A program made the position numbers and the translations under genes. A stretch of DNA of 64,000 nt, from assembly GCA_038025085.1 (NCBI GenBank), contig CM076144.1:22690001-22754000 (forward strand), in the 5' to 3' direction. How positions within the stretch are numbered: the stretch's first letter is position 1; each line of letters opens with the position of its first letter. The notes beneath the pieces are model-generated. The model made no database searches. It was not told the DNA's origin and was given only the letters and a program-made list of their open reading frames with translations. This document shows, in pieces, positions 10,721 through 23,002 of this stretch. This DNA comes from Tetragonia tetragonoides. Taxonomy: Eukaryota > Streptophyta > Magnoliopsida > Caryophyllales > Aizoaceae.

Positions 10721-12063
10721 TTGAGACCTCACTTTAATTTTAGACATAATTTTGAGACCTCAATGCTCACTCTTGGAGGTAGGAAATTCGAGCCCTCACT
10801 CATGCTTTTGGTGTTCCGGCTCTTGCATTGGCATCCCGTAAAAACGCAATTACAAGCCTATCATGGACCAGATAACCGACCCCGGGGGTTTCCCATATCC
10901 CTTAGGGATGTCCCGTGCGATATGGTGTGAAAATATACACCTATGGTCCGGAGCCTCTCGGAAGCCAAAAAACGTGGATTATATCCTTTGATTTTCGACT
11001 TCCTGGGGCCAGGGTGTCATTTTTTCCCAAACATCTCCTAGGGGTCTAACATGACCCTAGGGGACCCTCGGTGCCCCGGGAGGGTCATCCTTATTCCCGA
11101 ACTCCGATATCACCCATGACGCTGGTATTCCGACCCCTTATATTGGCATCGCGTAAAACCGCCCTTACAAGCCTATCTGGGACTCAATAACCAAGCCTAG
11201 GGGCCTCCCATGTCCCATAGGGGTCTCCCGTGCGATATGGGGCGAAAATATTAATGTGAAAACTTTGCATCCGGAGGCGCAAAACACGTCCCCTAGAGCA
11301 TTCCCGGGGCCCGGTTTCCGTTTTTGCCCGAAAGTTTTTCGGGGGCTCTATTATGGAGCTAGGGGACCCCCGGTGCCCCGGGAGGGTCACCTTCTTCCCC
11401 GAACGCCAATATCACACATGTCGCCCGTTTTCGGGCCCAAACATTGGCATCCCGTAAAACCGCCCTTACAAGCCTATTAAAGACCCAATAACCGACCCTA
11501 GGGGCCTCCCATGTCCCATAGGGGTCTCCTGTGCGATATGGGGCGAAAATATTAACGTCGAAAACTTTGCGTCCGGAGGCCCAAAACACGTCCCTAGAGC
11601 ATTCCCTGGGCCCGGTTTTCGTTTTCGCTAGAAATTTTTTCGGGGGCTCTATTATGGCCCTAGGGGACCTCCGGTGCCCCGGGAGGGTCATCTTCATCCC
11701 CGAACCCCGATATCACACATGTCGCCTTTTTTTAGGCCCAAACATTGGCATCGCGTAAAACCGCCCTTACAACCCTATTAGAGACCCAATAACCGACCCT
11801 AGGGGCTCCCATGTCCTATAGGGGTCTCTTTTGCGGTATGGGGCGAAAATATTAAAGTCAAAAAATTTGCGTCCGAAGGCCCAAAACACGTCCCCTAAAG
11901 CATTCCTGGGGCCCGGTTTCTGTTTTCGCCCGAAATTTTTTCGGGGGCTCTATTATGGCCCTAGGGGACCCCCGGTGCCCCGGGAGGGACACTTTAATCT
12001 CCGAACCCCGATATCACACATGTCGCCCGTTTTCGGGCCCAAACATTTGCAGCGTGGCATCGC
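10721..12063 (-). repeat. 301-bp IGS tandem repeats, block 1
   Basis: Four units with the motif cattggcatc (or variants) at 10826, 11141, 11442, 11743 and 12044, a period of 301 bases after a slightly longer and more divergent first unit. Each unit has the blocks cctaggggcctcccatgtcc, gtgcgatatggggcgaaaat and gtgccccgggagggtcacc, and ends tttcgggcccaaa. The last unit is cut by LINE-1 at its cattggcatc site; the 5' target-site duplication there is garbled (aaacatttgcagcg then tggcatcgc). Position between the 5' ETS and the 25S-proximal array identifies it as rDNA spacer. Confidence 0.9.
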
Positions 12064-12135
12064 ATCGCAGCTTCTCTGTCTAGAATGCTCTCTCCTCTCT
12101 CTAGCGCCCGTTAGCCATTAACGAGCTTTGAGTTT

Positions 12136-13168
12136 ATGGCGAGGAAGAAAAAAAGGGCTAACAAGGGAGCTGATAACCATGGCGATGATGAGGCACCACC
12201 AAGTCCAGTCAAAATAACAAAACAATCGGCAATGTAACAGTAGTCAGAGGCCCAATCTGGATCGAGTTGTACGCAATCTCACCAATGAACTGGATGCTCC
12301 TGAGATTATGACTCCTGAATTGCAATTTGGGACGGTGCAGCAACTGGAATTAGCTAGAGAGAAGATTAACTCATGGCTATCGAAGATGCAGGACAAAGCT
12401 AAGACCCATTTCTCATGGGATGATGAGGTAACTGCAACTGAGGAAACTGAGCATCACCTCCATTCTTCTGAAATAGGTAACCCTTCGACTGGAGAGAAAT
12501 TTGATGTTTCAAAGTTAAGAAATGCTGTCAAATATTGGAATGCTGTAGGACTCAGTGAAATTGCTAGTTTGATTGGGAGACCTATGATGGCAAACAAAAA
12601 TGTAGAGCTTAAGCTTGGGATTCATTATGCGAGGGTTTTGATTGAAGTGGAGTTGGGAAGTTCTTTTCCTGACAAAGTACATTTCAAGAATGAAAGAGGC
12701 AATATTGTTGAACAAGCTGTTGATTATGACTGGGAGCCTACTCTTTGTACTCATTGCAAACAGTATGGCCACATTGAGCCAGATTGCAGGAAGAAACCTA
12801 AGGCAGCACAACCAGTTGTGCGGGAGACTACAGTTACTCAGCCAGCTATTTCAGTGCCTGCACCAGCACATAGACCACCTCAGTGGAAAAATGTCCATAG
12901 AGGCAGAGGCAGAATGGGTTTTGTTAATAGAAGAGGTATGGGAAGAGGTAGCAGGGGTGGTTACAAGGCAGTTCAGCAACAGCATCAACAGCAACACAAG
13001 GAAGTGACTCCTATGTCTAACAAATTTGCTAGTCTTATTGAAGAAAATGATCAGGGGGACCAAGAAGCAGTGGAGATCTTAGAAGGCCAGGGTTTGCAGG
13101 GGGGTCAAGGTTTGTAAGAGGTCAATGCATCAGGTATGAGCCCAATCCTGAATGTTGATCATGGATAG
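12136..13168 (+). pseudogene. LINE-1 ORF1 protein, internally deleted
   Basis: ORF1 codes for the RNA-binding protein of the LINE. The start is the ATG at 12136, which matches the start in LINE-2. A frameshift lies before 12308, and from there an open frame runs to a TAA at 13115. Reading continues in the same frame to the conserved TAG at 13166. It includes a CCHC knuckle (CTHCKQYGHIEPDC) and an Arg/Gly-rich tail (RGRGRMG). Compared with LINE-2, about 130 residues are missing between SKLRNA and VKYWNAVG. That is the whole DUF4283-like domain, so the protein could not work normally. Confidence 0.85.
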
Positions 13169-16100
13169 TCTGATCATCTGGAATGTGAGAGGGCTGAATG
13201 GCCCTAATAAGCAAAGGGAGGTTTCTCTTTTTTGCAATGTTAATAAATGTGGTTTTGTTGCTTTGTTAAAAACAAAAATCAGAATTAAAAATTTTTAAAA
13301 GTGCAAAAATAGTGTACTGCATGGTTGGGAGTCTTATATCAACCTTGATAAGCATCATTTAGGGAGGATCTGGATAAGGTGGTTGCCTCATCTGTTTAAT
13401 ATGGATTTTCCGTTCTCTTCTGCACAAATCGTGGTCTGTAGGGTCTGTATTTTGGCAACTAATATGGAGTTTGTGTTGAGTGTGGTTTATGGCTTAAATG
13501 TAAAAGAGGAAAGACAGGAATTCTGGCAGGATATGCAATCCTTTGCAGCTGCCTGCACTTCTCCTTGGATTGCTGCAGGTGATTTCAATAATGTATTAAA
13601 TCATGACAATAGGCAGGGGGGTGTGCCAGTTACCTATGCTGAATGTCATGAGTTTAAAGACTGTTTAGATGCTTGCCTCATCACTGAATTAAGCTGGACT
13701 GGATTTAAATATACCTGGAACAACAGGCAAGAACAAGGAGGGAGAGTTTTTTCAAAAATTGACTAGGTTTTTGCTAATTGCTTATGACTGCAGCAGTATG
13801 ACCAGTTTGCTGTGCATTTCCATCCTGAAGGGATTTCTGACCATTCCCCCATCAGAATCCATTCTAAGCAGTTACCCCCCATAGGAAAAGCTAATTTCAA
13901 ATACTTTAATATGCGAAGTAATCACTCTGATTTTTTTGCAATTGTGCAGCAAGCCTGGAGAACCAATGTGGGTGGCACAAAAATGTTCCAGGTGTATGAT
14001 AAATTGAAGAATACCAGGAGAGCTCTAAAGAATTTTAATAAAGTGGAATTCAGTGATATTCTGGCCAAGAATGATTTAGCCAGAGAAAATGTTTTCAGGG
14101 CTCAGTCTGCACTCAACATATTCCCTTGAATTTGGAGCTTCAGAATCAGGAAAATGCAGCAAGGAAGATTTTTTTGGGGACAAGTACAGCTGCTGAAGCT
14201 TTTTTACAGCAGAAGAGTAAAGTGAGATTGATTCAATTAGGAGATGGCAATAATCAATATTTCCATGCAATTATGAAGCAAAAAAGACAAGGAGCAAGAG
14301 TTTCCTCAATTAAAACTCAAGCTGGTATTGTCCTGCAAAGACTAAGACCAAATTATGGAGGAGCTATCATCTTTCTATAAAGGAATATTAGGAGCTACTG
14401 ATAACAACAGGAGATCTGCAGCTTCCTTTATATTCTCAGCAAGCCACAGGCTGAGAATACCCCAGCAGATGGAGCTGATTGCCCCTGTAACAAGAGAGGA
14501 GATTAAGCAAACTATGTTTGTAATAGATGTGAATAAGAGCCCAGGCCCAGATGGTTTTGGTGCAGGTTTTTTCAGAGATGCATGGTGTCTGGTTGGTGAT
14601 GATGTTACTGAAGTTGTTCTGGATTTCTTCTCATCCTCCAAACTCCTGAAGAAGGTAAATGCCACTAGTTTATGCCTTATACCAAAGGTGCCTAATCCTG
14701 AATTAGCCTCAGATTTTCTTCCTATAGCTTGTTGCAACACTATACATAAATACATATCAAAAATCTTGTGTGGTAGACTGTCAAAAGTATTACCTGAATT
14801 GGTTGCTCAGAACTAAGGGGCATTTGTAGAACAGAGATCTATAGTGCATAATATCATGATTTGCCAGGACATTATTAAGCACTATAGGAAGAAAAGCATA
14901 TCACCTAGAAGCCTAATGAAAATTGATTTGAGAAAGGCATATGATACTATCCATTGGGGGCTTCTCAAAGAGATGATACAAGGGTATGGATTTCCTGTGA
15001 AGTTTGGGGAATGGATAATGGAATGTGTACAGACTGCTAGCTTTAGTATTGCTCTGAATGGAGATAATGATGGTTATTTTATGGCTAAGAGAGGGATAAG
15101 GCAAGGTGATCCTGTCTCCCCTCTTCTTTTTGTTCTGGTGATGGAATTTCTGTCTAGAACCTTGAAGTTGGCCTGCTTGGGAAATGATTTCAGCTGGCAC
15201 CTTATGTGTAAATGCCTGGCTCTGAATCATCTGTGCTTTGTAGATGACTTGATGGCCTTCTGTAAAGCTGATGCTAGTTCTATTAATGTCCTCATTGAAA
15301 GTCTCTCCTATTTCTCTCAAGTAACAGGACTGCATGCCAACACTGAGAAATCCGGTATTTATTTAGCTGGTGTTGCTGATGATGTTAAGCAACAACTGAT
15401 CAGTTTGTCTGGGTTTAGAGAAGGCACTTTCCCCATGAAGTATCTTGGGGTTCCCCTCTCTCCTTTAAAGTGGAGCAAGATTGATTGTGAGTGTCTAGTT
15501 GACAAGATGACTAAGAGATTGCAGGTCTGGGCCTAAAAGAATCTCTCTTATATAGGAAGAGCTCAGCTGATTAATTTAGTTCTATTTTCCATTATTGGTT
15601 AGGGATTTTTGTGTTGCCTACAGGGCTGATTAAAGCAGTGGAGCAGAAATGCAGAATGTTCCTTTGGGGATCTACTGACCAAAGAAATAAGCCTAATCTA
15701 GTAGCATGGGATTTTATTTGCAGACCTAGGAAGAATGGAGGTCTAAACCTTAAAAATTGCAAGGTCTTTAATGTTGCTCTCAATGGTAAGCATATCTGGG
15801 ATTTGGCCACAAAGAAAGACACCTTATGGGTTAACTGGATAAATGATGTATACCTAAAAGGACATGATTTATGAGATTATGTTCCTAAATGGGGGAGCAG
15901 CTGGTACTGGGTTAAGCTAAACAGGATAAAGGGGAGTTTTGCTTCTACATACAGAAATGGTTCTTTCTGGACAGGTTCTGAAAAATGGTGTTTACACTGC
16001 CTCCAGTGGATATGCTGTCCTACAGGGTGGTATGTCAAAATATACACATGCAAATCTCATTTGGGGGCCTCTCACTATGCTTGGGCATAGTTTCTGCTTA

Positions 16101-16541
16101 TGGCTTGCTCAAATGGGGAAACTGTTAACCAAAGATAAAATGCAGAAAATGGGTTTTTTCAAAGGTGACACTACCTGCCCCCTATGCAGATTAGAACCAG
16201 AGTCTTATAATCATCTTTTCTTCAGTTGTGCTCGAATTAAAATGATCCTGGACAGAATTAAAGACTGGTTGCTGTGTATGTCTAGCTCAGTGTCTATTGG
16301 AGGCATACTCAACTGGATAATCAGGAAAAAGTTTACAAGATTGCAGAAGAATATCTATGCTGCTGCTGCTGCACTGATGTATTGGTCCTGGCAGGCAAGG
16401 AACAAGATGTGTTTTGAGGGGATTGTCCTTACAACTGAGACTATTTTCCAGCAAATTCAGTGTACTGTTCGTGCAAGAATTCAAGGCTGCAGGAAGAAAA
16501 AGATCAGCAGGAGAGACAGAATATGGATAGCTAGAATTTAA
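13161..16541 (+). pseudogene. LINE-1 ORF2: endonuclease and reverse transcriptase
   Basis: The catalytic protein of the LINE, from ATG 13161 (overlapping the end of ORF1) to the TAA at 16539. The APE-like endonuclease is visible as IWNVRGLNGP, AAGDFNNVL, YTWNNR and the catalytic GISDHSP. The reverse transcriptase shows NKSPGPDGFGAGF, KIDLRKAYDTIHW, RQGDPVSPLLF and LCFVDDLMAF, so the catalytic Asp pair is kept. The C-terminal zf-RVT-like region has CPLCRLEPESYNHLFFSC. Stops and frameshifts (for example near 13298, 13764, 14127, 14380, 14814, 15534 and 15872) kill the frame. Confidence 0.9.
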
Positions 16542-16798
16542 TTCTGTTTTGCTAGTCCAAATTATGGTTGTGTGTATTTTGTTTTAAACTTGTAAGTCTG
16601 ATGTTTTGTGTAGGTTGGCTGGGTTTTTTCAGCATGTATGGTCGGGCAATGTATGCATGGTTTAGTTTGGTCCAGGGATGTAACCAAGAAGGGGAACCCT
16701 ACCTAGTAGGTGGATGCTTTGGTTGCATTGCCTTTAGGTGTGTAATTGTTCTCATCTTTAATGCAATTTCTATCTTCCCCAAAAAAAAAAAAAAAAAA
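16542..16798 (+). other. LINE-1 3' UTR with conserved hairpin and poly(A)
   Basis: The 3' UTR contains aaccctacctagtaggtgg near 16695-16713. The core cctac-cta-gtagg can form a 5-bp hairpin and is kept in all three LINEs. A shared segment before the tail (taatgcaatttctatctt) is followed by about 18 A residues, then the target sequence cattggcatcgcg. A conserved 3' hairpin is often what a LINE reverse transcriptase recognises. Confidence 0.75.
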
Positions 16799-17415
16799 CA
16801 TTGGCATCGCGTAAAACCGCCATTACAGGCCTATTAGAGACCCAATAACCGACCCTAGGGACCTCCCATGTCCCATAGGGGTCTCCTGTACGGTATGGGG
16901 CGAAAATATTAAAGTCAAAAACTTTGCGTCTGGAGGCCCAAAACACGTCCCCTAGAGCATTCATGGGGCCCGGTTGCCGTTTTCGCCCGAAATTTTTTCG
17001 GGGGCTGTATCATGGCCCTAGGGGACCCCCGGTGCTCCGGGAGGGTCACCTTCATGCCCGAACTCTGATATCACACATGTCGCCCGTTTTCGTGCCCAAA
17101 AATTGGCATTGCGTAAAACTGCCCGTACAGGCCTATCAAAGACCCAATAACCAACCCTAGGGGCCTCCCATGTCCCATACGGGTCTCCTGTGCGATATGG
17201 GGCGAAAATATTAACGTCGAAAACTTTGCGTCCGGAGGCCCAAAACACGTCCCCTAGAGCATTCCTGGGGCCCGGTTGCCGTTTTCGCCCGAAATTTTGT
17301 CGGGAGCTCTATCATGGCCCTAGGGGACACCCGGTGCCCAGGAAGGGGAACTTTGATTCCCGAACTCCGATATCACACATGTCGCCCGTTTTCGGGCCCT
17401 AATATTGGCATCGCG
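16799..17415 (-). repeat. 301-bp IGS tandem repeats, block 2
   Basis: Two units between LINE-1 and LINE-2, with the cattggcatc site at 16799, about 17100 and about 17402. The last copy reads taatattggcatcgcg (17400-17415). This forms the 5' target duplication of LINE-2, matched by cattggcatcgcg after its poly(A). Confidence 0.92.
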
Positions 17416-17493
17416 GGCAGGGCTCATCGAAAATGCTCTCTCTTTTCTCTACCCAGGTGCACGATAAGTTCTTGCTATCTTGCTCCTAGTTTA

Positions 17494-18927
17494 ATGGTGA
17501 GGAAGGAAAAAGCAAGACGAGGGGCTGAGAAGGAAGGTACTGGTTCAGTGAATGGAGTGCAAGCAATTTCAGAAACAACGATGGAAATTCCCAATGAGTT
17601 ACATAGTTCGCAAAGACCTAATTTGGATAGAATAGTTCGTAACCTAGCGAATGAATTGAATGCCCCAGAAATTCTCACTCCGGGTGTTTAGAATGGGTTT
17701 GTGCAACACATTGAACTGGCACGCGAGAAGATAACCTCTCTGTTGTCACAACTGCAGGAAAAGGCAAAATCAAGAGGTTCATGGGCGGATGAAGCTGAGG
17801 CAGCTGAGCAGATGTCTTCGTTGGATGATGAAAGAGGTAATCCTACTGCCTGGGACAAATTTGATATCTCTAAGCTCAAATATGCTGGTTTTAGACTTGA
17901 ATATGTAGAACCTATGATTGTTGATGGGAAACTTGTTGGGGAGATTAAATTGGATGATATTAAGTCTGAAATTGAATACTGGAGTCAGGCCTTAGTATGC
18001 TATGTCTTGGGGGCTAGACCACCTGTGATTGTTTTCAGTGGTTTCCTAAGACGTATTTGGGCTAATAGGGGTATGAAGAAGATTGTCATGATGCAAAATG
18101 GTATTGTTCTGGTTCGTTTTGATACTTTGGAGCAAAGAGATTCAATTTTGCAAGAGGGGATATTTCATTTTGATAATAAACCTCTGATTGTTAGGCCATG
18201 GTCTGCAAATATTAATTATGCAAAGGAGGAATTGCATTCAGCACCTATTTGGGTAAAACTACCAGGTTCGGATATCAAATACTAGAATGCCACAGGCTTA
18301 AGCAAAGTGGCTAGCCTCATTGGTAGGCCTATGATGGCAGACAAGAACACTGAGATGAAAGTGGGGGTAAACTTTGCAAGGGTGCTGATTGAGGTAGACA
18401 TTGAGTCTGCCTTCGATGACAAAGTCCATTTTCGTAATGAGAGGGGTGTTATAGTGGAGCAACAGGTAGACTATGACTGGAAACCTACAGTCTGTAAGTT
18501 CTGTAGGCAGTATGGGCACATTAATGATTTTTGCAGGAAGAAAGCAGCCACTCTAGAGAACCTGAGACCTGATAATGGTGTCACTGGTCAAAGAACTCCT
18601 CCTGCTGGGAATGTAGCTAGACCTGTTGCAGAGGCGCCTAGGCCACCAGCAGCTGGAAGGCAGCAGCACTGGATACGAGCTGGTAGAGGCAGGGGCAGGG
18701 GCAGGCAAGGATATATGCAGAATGTGCAGAGAGGAGGTGGTGTTGGTAGGTAGAATCCTAGACCAGAAGTTGTAGTCAGGGTTAATGGGCAAGTTCAGAC
18801 TCTGGAAGGAGTGGAAGCTACACCAATCCATAATTCCTTTGCTAGCGTGCAGGAGACACAGGTTGAGCACCCAGCTGAAGCTGAGCTGCAGGGAGGTGAG
18901 AAGCACATACCTCCTGTGGGTCATTGA
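17494..18927 (+). pseudogene. LINE-2 ORF1 protein with three TAG stops
   Basis: About 477 codons from ATG 17494 to the TGA at 18925. The order is a variable N-terminus, a DUF4283-like domain (about 17880-18280; FSGFLRRIWANRG, GIVLVRFDTLEQRDSIL, KPLIVRPWSANIN), a CCHC knuckle (CKFCRQYGHINDFC) and an Arg/Gly-rich tail. The frame is continuous apart from TAG at 17689, 18283 and 18751. The last two correspond to Trp and Gln codons in the sister copies. This is the pattern left by deamination of methylated cytosines on either strand, in an element long silenced. Confidence 0.88.
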
Positions 18928-21836
18928 TAGCTTATGCATATGGAATGTCAGAGGCCTCAATGGGCCTAATAAGCAAAAGGAGGTATCTCTATTTTGCAAT
19001 GTAAATAAATTTAGTTTTGTTGCATTTTTAGAAACAAAAATTAGATGCAATAATTTTGAAAAATGTAAAAAAACTGTGTTAGAGGGGTGGGGATCTTTTA
19101 TTAACCTTGATGCTCATCACCTGGGGAGGATCTGGCTAAGATGGCAACCCCAAGTTTACAATGTGGTGGTTGTCTCTTCCTCAGCTCAGATGGTAATTGT
19201 CAAGATTAATGCTGTGAGGATGAAAAAAATCTTCTATGTTAGCATAGTTAATGGTATGAATGACAAGGAGGATAGGAAGATTTTGTGGAGGGAGCTACAT
19301 GATTTTGCCAAGGGATGTTCAGACCCTTGGATAATTACAGGAGATTTTAATAATGTTTTGAAGCTTGATGATAGACAAGGGGGGGTTGCTCTGACTCACA
19401 GTGAGGTGGTTGATTTTAAATCATTCTTAGATCAATGCCTGTTAAATGAGCTTGGGTGGTCTAGATGCAAATATACTTGGAATAATAGGCATGAGAATGG
19501 GGTGAGAGTTTATTCCAAGATAGATTGGGTGTTTGCAAACTGCTCCTGGGTTCAGGACTTTGATCAGTGCTCTGTAAAATTCCTTCCTGAAGGGATTTCA
19601 GACCATTCTCCAGCAATTATTGAATTGCAGGCCAGTATGCAGATGGGGCAGGGGAAATTCAGATATTTCAATATGTGGGGCAAAAATGCAGAGTTTATTA
19701 ATATTGTGCAGAAAGCTTGGAGCATTGATTGTGCAGGAACCAAAATGTTCAAGCTGTATCAGAAATTGAAGAATGTCAGATATAGCTTGAGGAAATTAAA
19801 TAGGAGAGAATATTCAGATATCCTGACTAGAGCTGATGAGGCCAAGGATGCAATGCACAGGAAACAACTTGCTGCAAACAACAACCCTGCAAATCTTTGT
19901 TTACAACAACATGAACATCAGGCAAGGAACAAATTTTGGGAAAATAATATTGCTGCTGAGGAGTTTTTAAAGTAGAAAAGCAAGATGAAATGGGTTCAAG
20001 TGGGAGATGATAATACCAAGTTCTTTTATTCGATTTTGAAGAAAAAGCACCAGCAAAATAGAGTTTATTCTCTAAAGAATGAAGCAGGGGAGACTATATC
20101 AGGACAGCAAGAGGTGATGGGAGAAATCATCTCTTTTTATAAGGGGATGCTTGGGGTTAAGGAGACTGGAAGAGTACAAGCTGCAGATTTTATTTTTCAG
20201 TCTGGTTATATGCTAAACTCACAACAACAATTGAGCCTTATTCAGCCAGTTACAATAGAAGAAATTAAGGGTGCTATGTTTGATATTGACATTGATAAAA
20301 GTCCTGGCCCAGATGGTTTTGGGAGTGGGTTCATTGAGGACTCTTGGAAGGTGATAGGGGATGAAGTATGTGAGGCTGTATAAGGCAGGGTGATCCTATC
20401 TCACCCCTACTTTTTGTTCTGGTAATGGAGTATCTCTCAAGATTGCTGAAGCTGCTAGGGAATGACAAAGACTTCCATTGGCATCCTATGTGCAAAAATG
20501 TGGGTTTAAACCACCTATGTTTTGCTGATGATCTCATGGTGTTCTGCAGAGCCAATGAATCCTCAGTTACCAGAATAATAAAGTGCTTCTCCTACTTCTC
20601 TCAGGTAACTGGACTGAAGGCCAATGCAAGTAAGTCTAATATGTATGTTGTTGAGGTTGATGCAGGGGTTAAGTTGAGAGTGATGCAACTATCAGGTTTC
20701 CAGAAGGGTAGCTTCCCTATGAAGTACCTAGGAGTTCCATTGTCACCATCAAAATGGAGCAAAGCTGATTGTGCCTGTTTGGTGGAGAAAATCACAAAAA
20801 GATTAAACATTTGGGCTTCAAAAACTCTATCTTATGCTGGTAGAACACAGCTAATTAATTCTGTGCTGTTATCTTTGCATGTATATTGGGCTAGTATTTT
20901 TGTATTGCCTACTGGAGTTATGAAGGAAATTGAGGCAAAATGCAGGCAGTTTCTGTGGTGAAGAAATGACTAGAAAAGGGGGAATAACCTGGTAGCTTGG
21001 GACCTGGTGTGTAGGCCTAAAAGAAATGGAGGATTGGGTTTTAAACATTGTAAACAGTTTAATTTTGCACTGAATGGAAGACATCTGTGGGATTTAGCTG
21101 CAAAAAAAGACAACATGTGGGTCAAGTGGGTTAATGAAGTGTATATGAAGGGTCAGAACATGTGGCAATATGTTCCTCGCCAAGGCTGTAGCTGGGCTTG
21201 AAAAAACCTGCACAAGATAAGGGACCTATTTAGGGAGGCTTATAAAGCAGATAAGTCATGGTCCCTTACAGCATATGGTGGCTATACAGTTAAGAGTGGT
21301 TATAACCACTTGATGGGTGATATGATCAAGATGAGGCATGCACAATTTATCTGGGGGAGACTGAATGTACCAAGATATAGTTTCTGTTTATGGCTTGCTC
21401 AAGCTCAAAGGCTGTTTACAAGGGATAGCATGAAGAGATTGGGTTCTATCATGGTGACATGGATCGCCCTCTATGCACTGGTCATGAAGAGTCTCATCAA
21501 CATCTATTTTTTGAATGTGAGAAATCCATGAAGCTGTGGACAAAGGTGAAGACATGGATAGGATGCAGTGCTGACAGTTGCGATATTGCAGGTGTTTTGA
21601 ACTGGATTGGGCGCCAAAGAGGGAATAAGCTTCAAAGAGAAGTTACTGCAGCTGCAATTGCTGCCTTCACTTACTGGATATGAAAAGCTAAAAATGAAGC
21701 CTGTTTTAAGAAACTGATGCTTACCAATGAATTCATTTTACAGCAGGTCCAGTTTGCTGTGACAACAAAACTAGCTGGTTGCATGATAAGGAAGCTGACA
21801 AGAGCAGAGAGAATTTTCTTGCAGAAGATTAGTTAG
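18923..21836 (+). pseudogene. LINE-2 ORF2, endonuclease plus truncated RT
   Basis: The endonuclease domain is well kept and open to 19975 (IWNVRGLNGPNKQKE, ITGDFNNVL, KYTWNNRHENG, KIDWVFAN, EGISDHSP). The expected ATG at 18923 reads ATT. The reverse transcriptase begins with DKSPGPDGFGSGF but jumps at 20383 straight to RQGDPISPLLF. About 150 codons, including the first catalytic Asp motif, are deleted. LCFADDLMVF remains. The Zn-containing C-terminus follows with stops at 20961 and 21201 and a frameshift near 21480. Not functional. Confidence 0.9.
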
Positions 21837-22153
21837 GGGTTTTTTCTTTTTCTGCTTTTATTTTGTTTTAAAACCAGGAAGTTTCAGCTTCATGTGTCCT
21901 TTGTAAAAAAAAAAAAGGGTTTGTAGTTTGATGATTAGTGGTGCAGGTTTGTTTTGCTGTGTAGTAAGGCGTGTAAGGTGCTGGTATTTCTGGTCTGTTG
22001 AGGTTTGCAGTGTAATGTAGATCAGGGTTGGAGGAGTGAGTGCGTACCCTACCTAGTAGGTGCCGTACTTCCCTCTGATGCCTCTAGGATGTAATCAGTT
22101 ATTTCCTAGTTTTAATGCAACTACTAACTTTCACCAAAAAAATAAAATAAAAA
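21837..22153 (+). other. LINE-2 3' UTR with conserved hairpin
   Basis: Noncoding 3' UTR with accctacctagtaggtgcc near 22044, the same hairpin core as in LINE-1 and LINE-3. A shared stretch (ttttaatgcaactactaact) precedes an A-rich tail interrupted by T. An internal A-run at 21906-21917 may mark a second polyadenylation position. Confidence 0.75.
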
Positions 22154-23002
22154 CATTGGCATCGCGTAAAACCGCCCTTACAAGCCTATTAGAGACCCAA
22201 TAACCAACCCTAGGGGCCTCCCATGTCCCATAGGGGTCTCCTGTGCGATATGGGAAGAAAATATTAACGTCGAAAACATTGCGTCCCGAGCCCCAAAACA
22301 CGTCCCCTAGAGCATTCCCGGGGCCCGGTTTTCGTTTTCGCCCGAAGTTTTTATGGTGGCTCTATTATGGCCCTAGGGGACCCCCGGTGCCCTGGGATGA
22401 TCACCTTCATCCCGGAACCTCGATATCACACATGTCGCCCGTTTTCGGGCCCAAACATTGGCATCGCGTAAAACCGCCCTTACAAGCCTATTAGAGACCC
22501 AATAACCGACCCTAGGGGCCTCCCATGTCCCATAGGGGTCTCCTGTGCAATATGGGGCGAAAATATTAACGTCGAAAACTTTGCGTCCGGAGGCCTAAAA
22601 CACGTCCCCTATAGCATTCCCTAGGCCCGGTTTCCGTTTTCCCCCGAAATTTTTTCGGGGGCTCTATTATGGCCCTAGGGGACCCCCGCTGCCCCGGGAG
22701 GGTCACCGTCATCCCCGAACCCCGATATCACACATGTCGCCCATTTTCGGGCCCAAACATTGGCATCGCGTAAAAACACCCTTACAAGCCTATTAGAGAC
22801 CCAATAACCAACCCTAGGGGCCTCCCATGTCCCATAGGGATCTCCAGTGCGATATGGGGTGAAAATATTAACGTCGAAAACTTTGCGTCCGGAGGCCCAA
22901 AACATGTCCCATAGAGCAGTCCCGGGGCCCGGTTGCCATTTCGCCCAAAATTTTTCGGGTGCTCTATCATGGCCCTAGGGGACCCCCGGTGCCCCGAGAG
23001 GG
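22154..23002 (-). repeat. 301-bp IGS tandem repeats, block 3
   Basis: Nearly three units with the site cattggcatc at 22154, 22456 and 22758. The third is cut after ccccgagaggg by the 5' LTR of Tat-1. It is completed after the element at 43570 by aaggtcacctt, so one 301-bp unit received the 20.6-kb insertion. Confidence 0.92.

Larger units (their letters stand above)
12064..16798 (+). mobile_element. L1-type LINE-1 in IGS repeat
   Basis: Non-LTR retrotransposon of the plant L1 kind. It has a pyrimidine-rich 5' UTR shared with LINE-2 (aatgctctctc), ORF1 with a CCHC knuckle, ORF2 with an APE-type endonuclease, reverse transcriptase and C-terminal Zn domain, and a poly(A) tail ending at 16798. 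It lies inside the IGS 301-bp repeat, just before cattggcatcgcg, and runs antisense to the rRNA genes. It is defective: ORF1 has a large internal deletion and ORF2 many stops. It is clearly more divergent from LINE-2 and LINE-3 than those are from each other. Confidence 0.93.
17416..22153 (+). mobile_element. L1-type LINE-2 in IGS repeat
   Basis: Second non-LTR element at the same position of the 301-bp repeat and in the same orientation. The 5' junction follows attggcatcgcg. The 3' end is an A-rich tail directly before cattggcatcgcg, giving a target duplication of about 12-16 bases. ORF1 is almost full length except for three in-frame TAG stops. ORF2 lacks about 450 bases of the reverse transcriptase. 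It is similar to LINE-3 and less so to LINE-1. Confidence 0.93.

Noticed and set aside
11184..12121. ORFs of 70-110 codons in the 301-bp repeats
   Set aside because: The same frames recur in every unit with random breaks; GC-rich spacer without coding signal.
10721..23002. Centromeric satellite interpretation of the 301-bp repeat
   Set aside because: Its fixed place between 5' ETS and 25S-proximal spacer, seen from both sides, fits rDNA IGS better.
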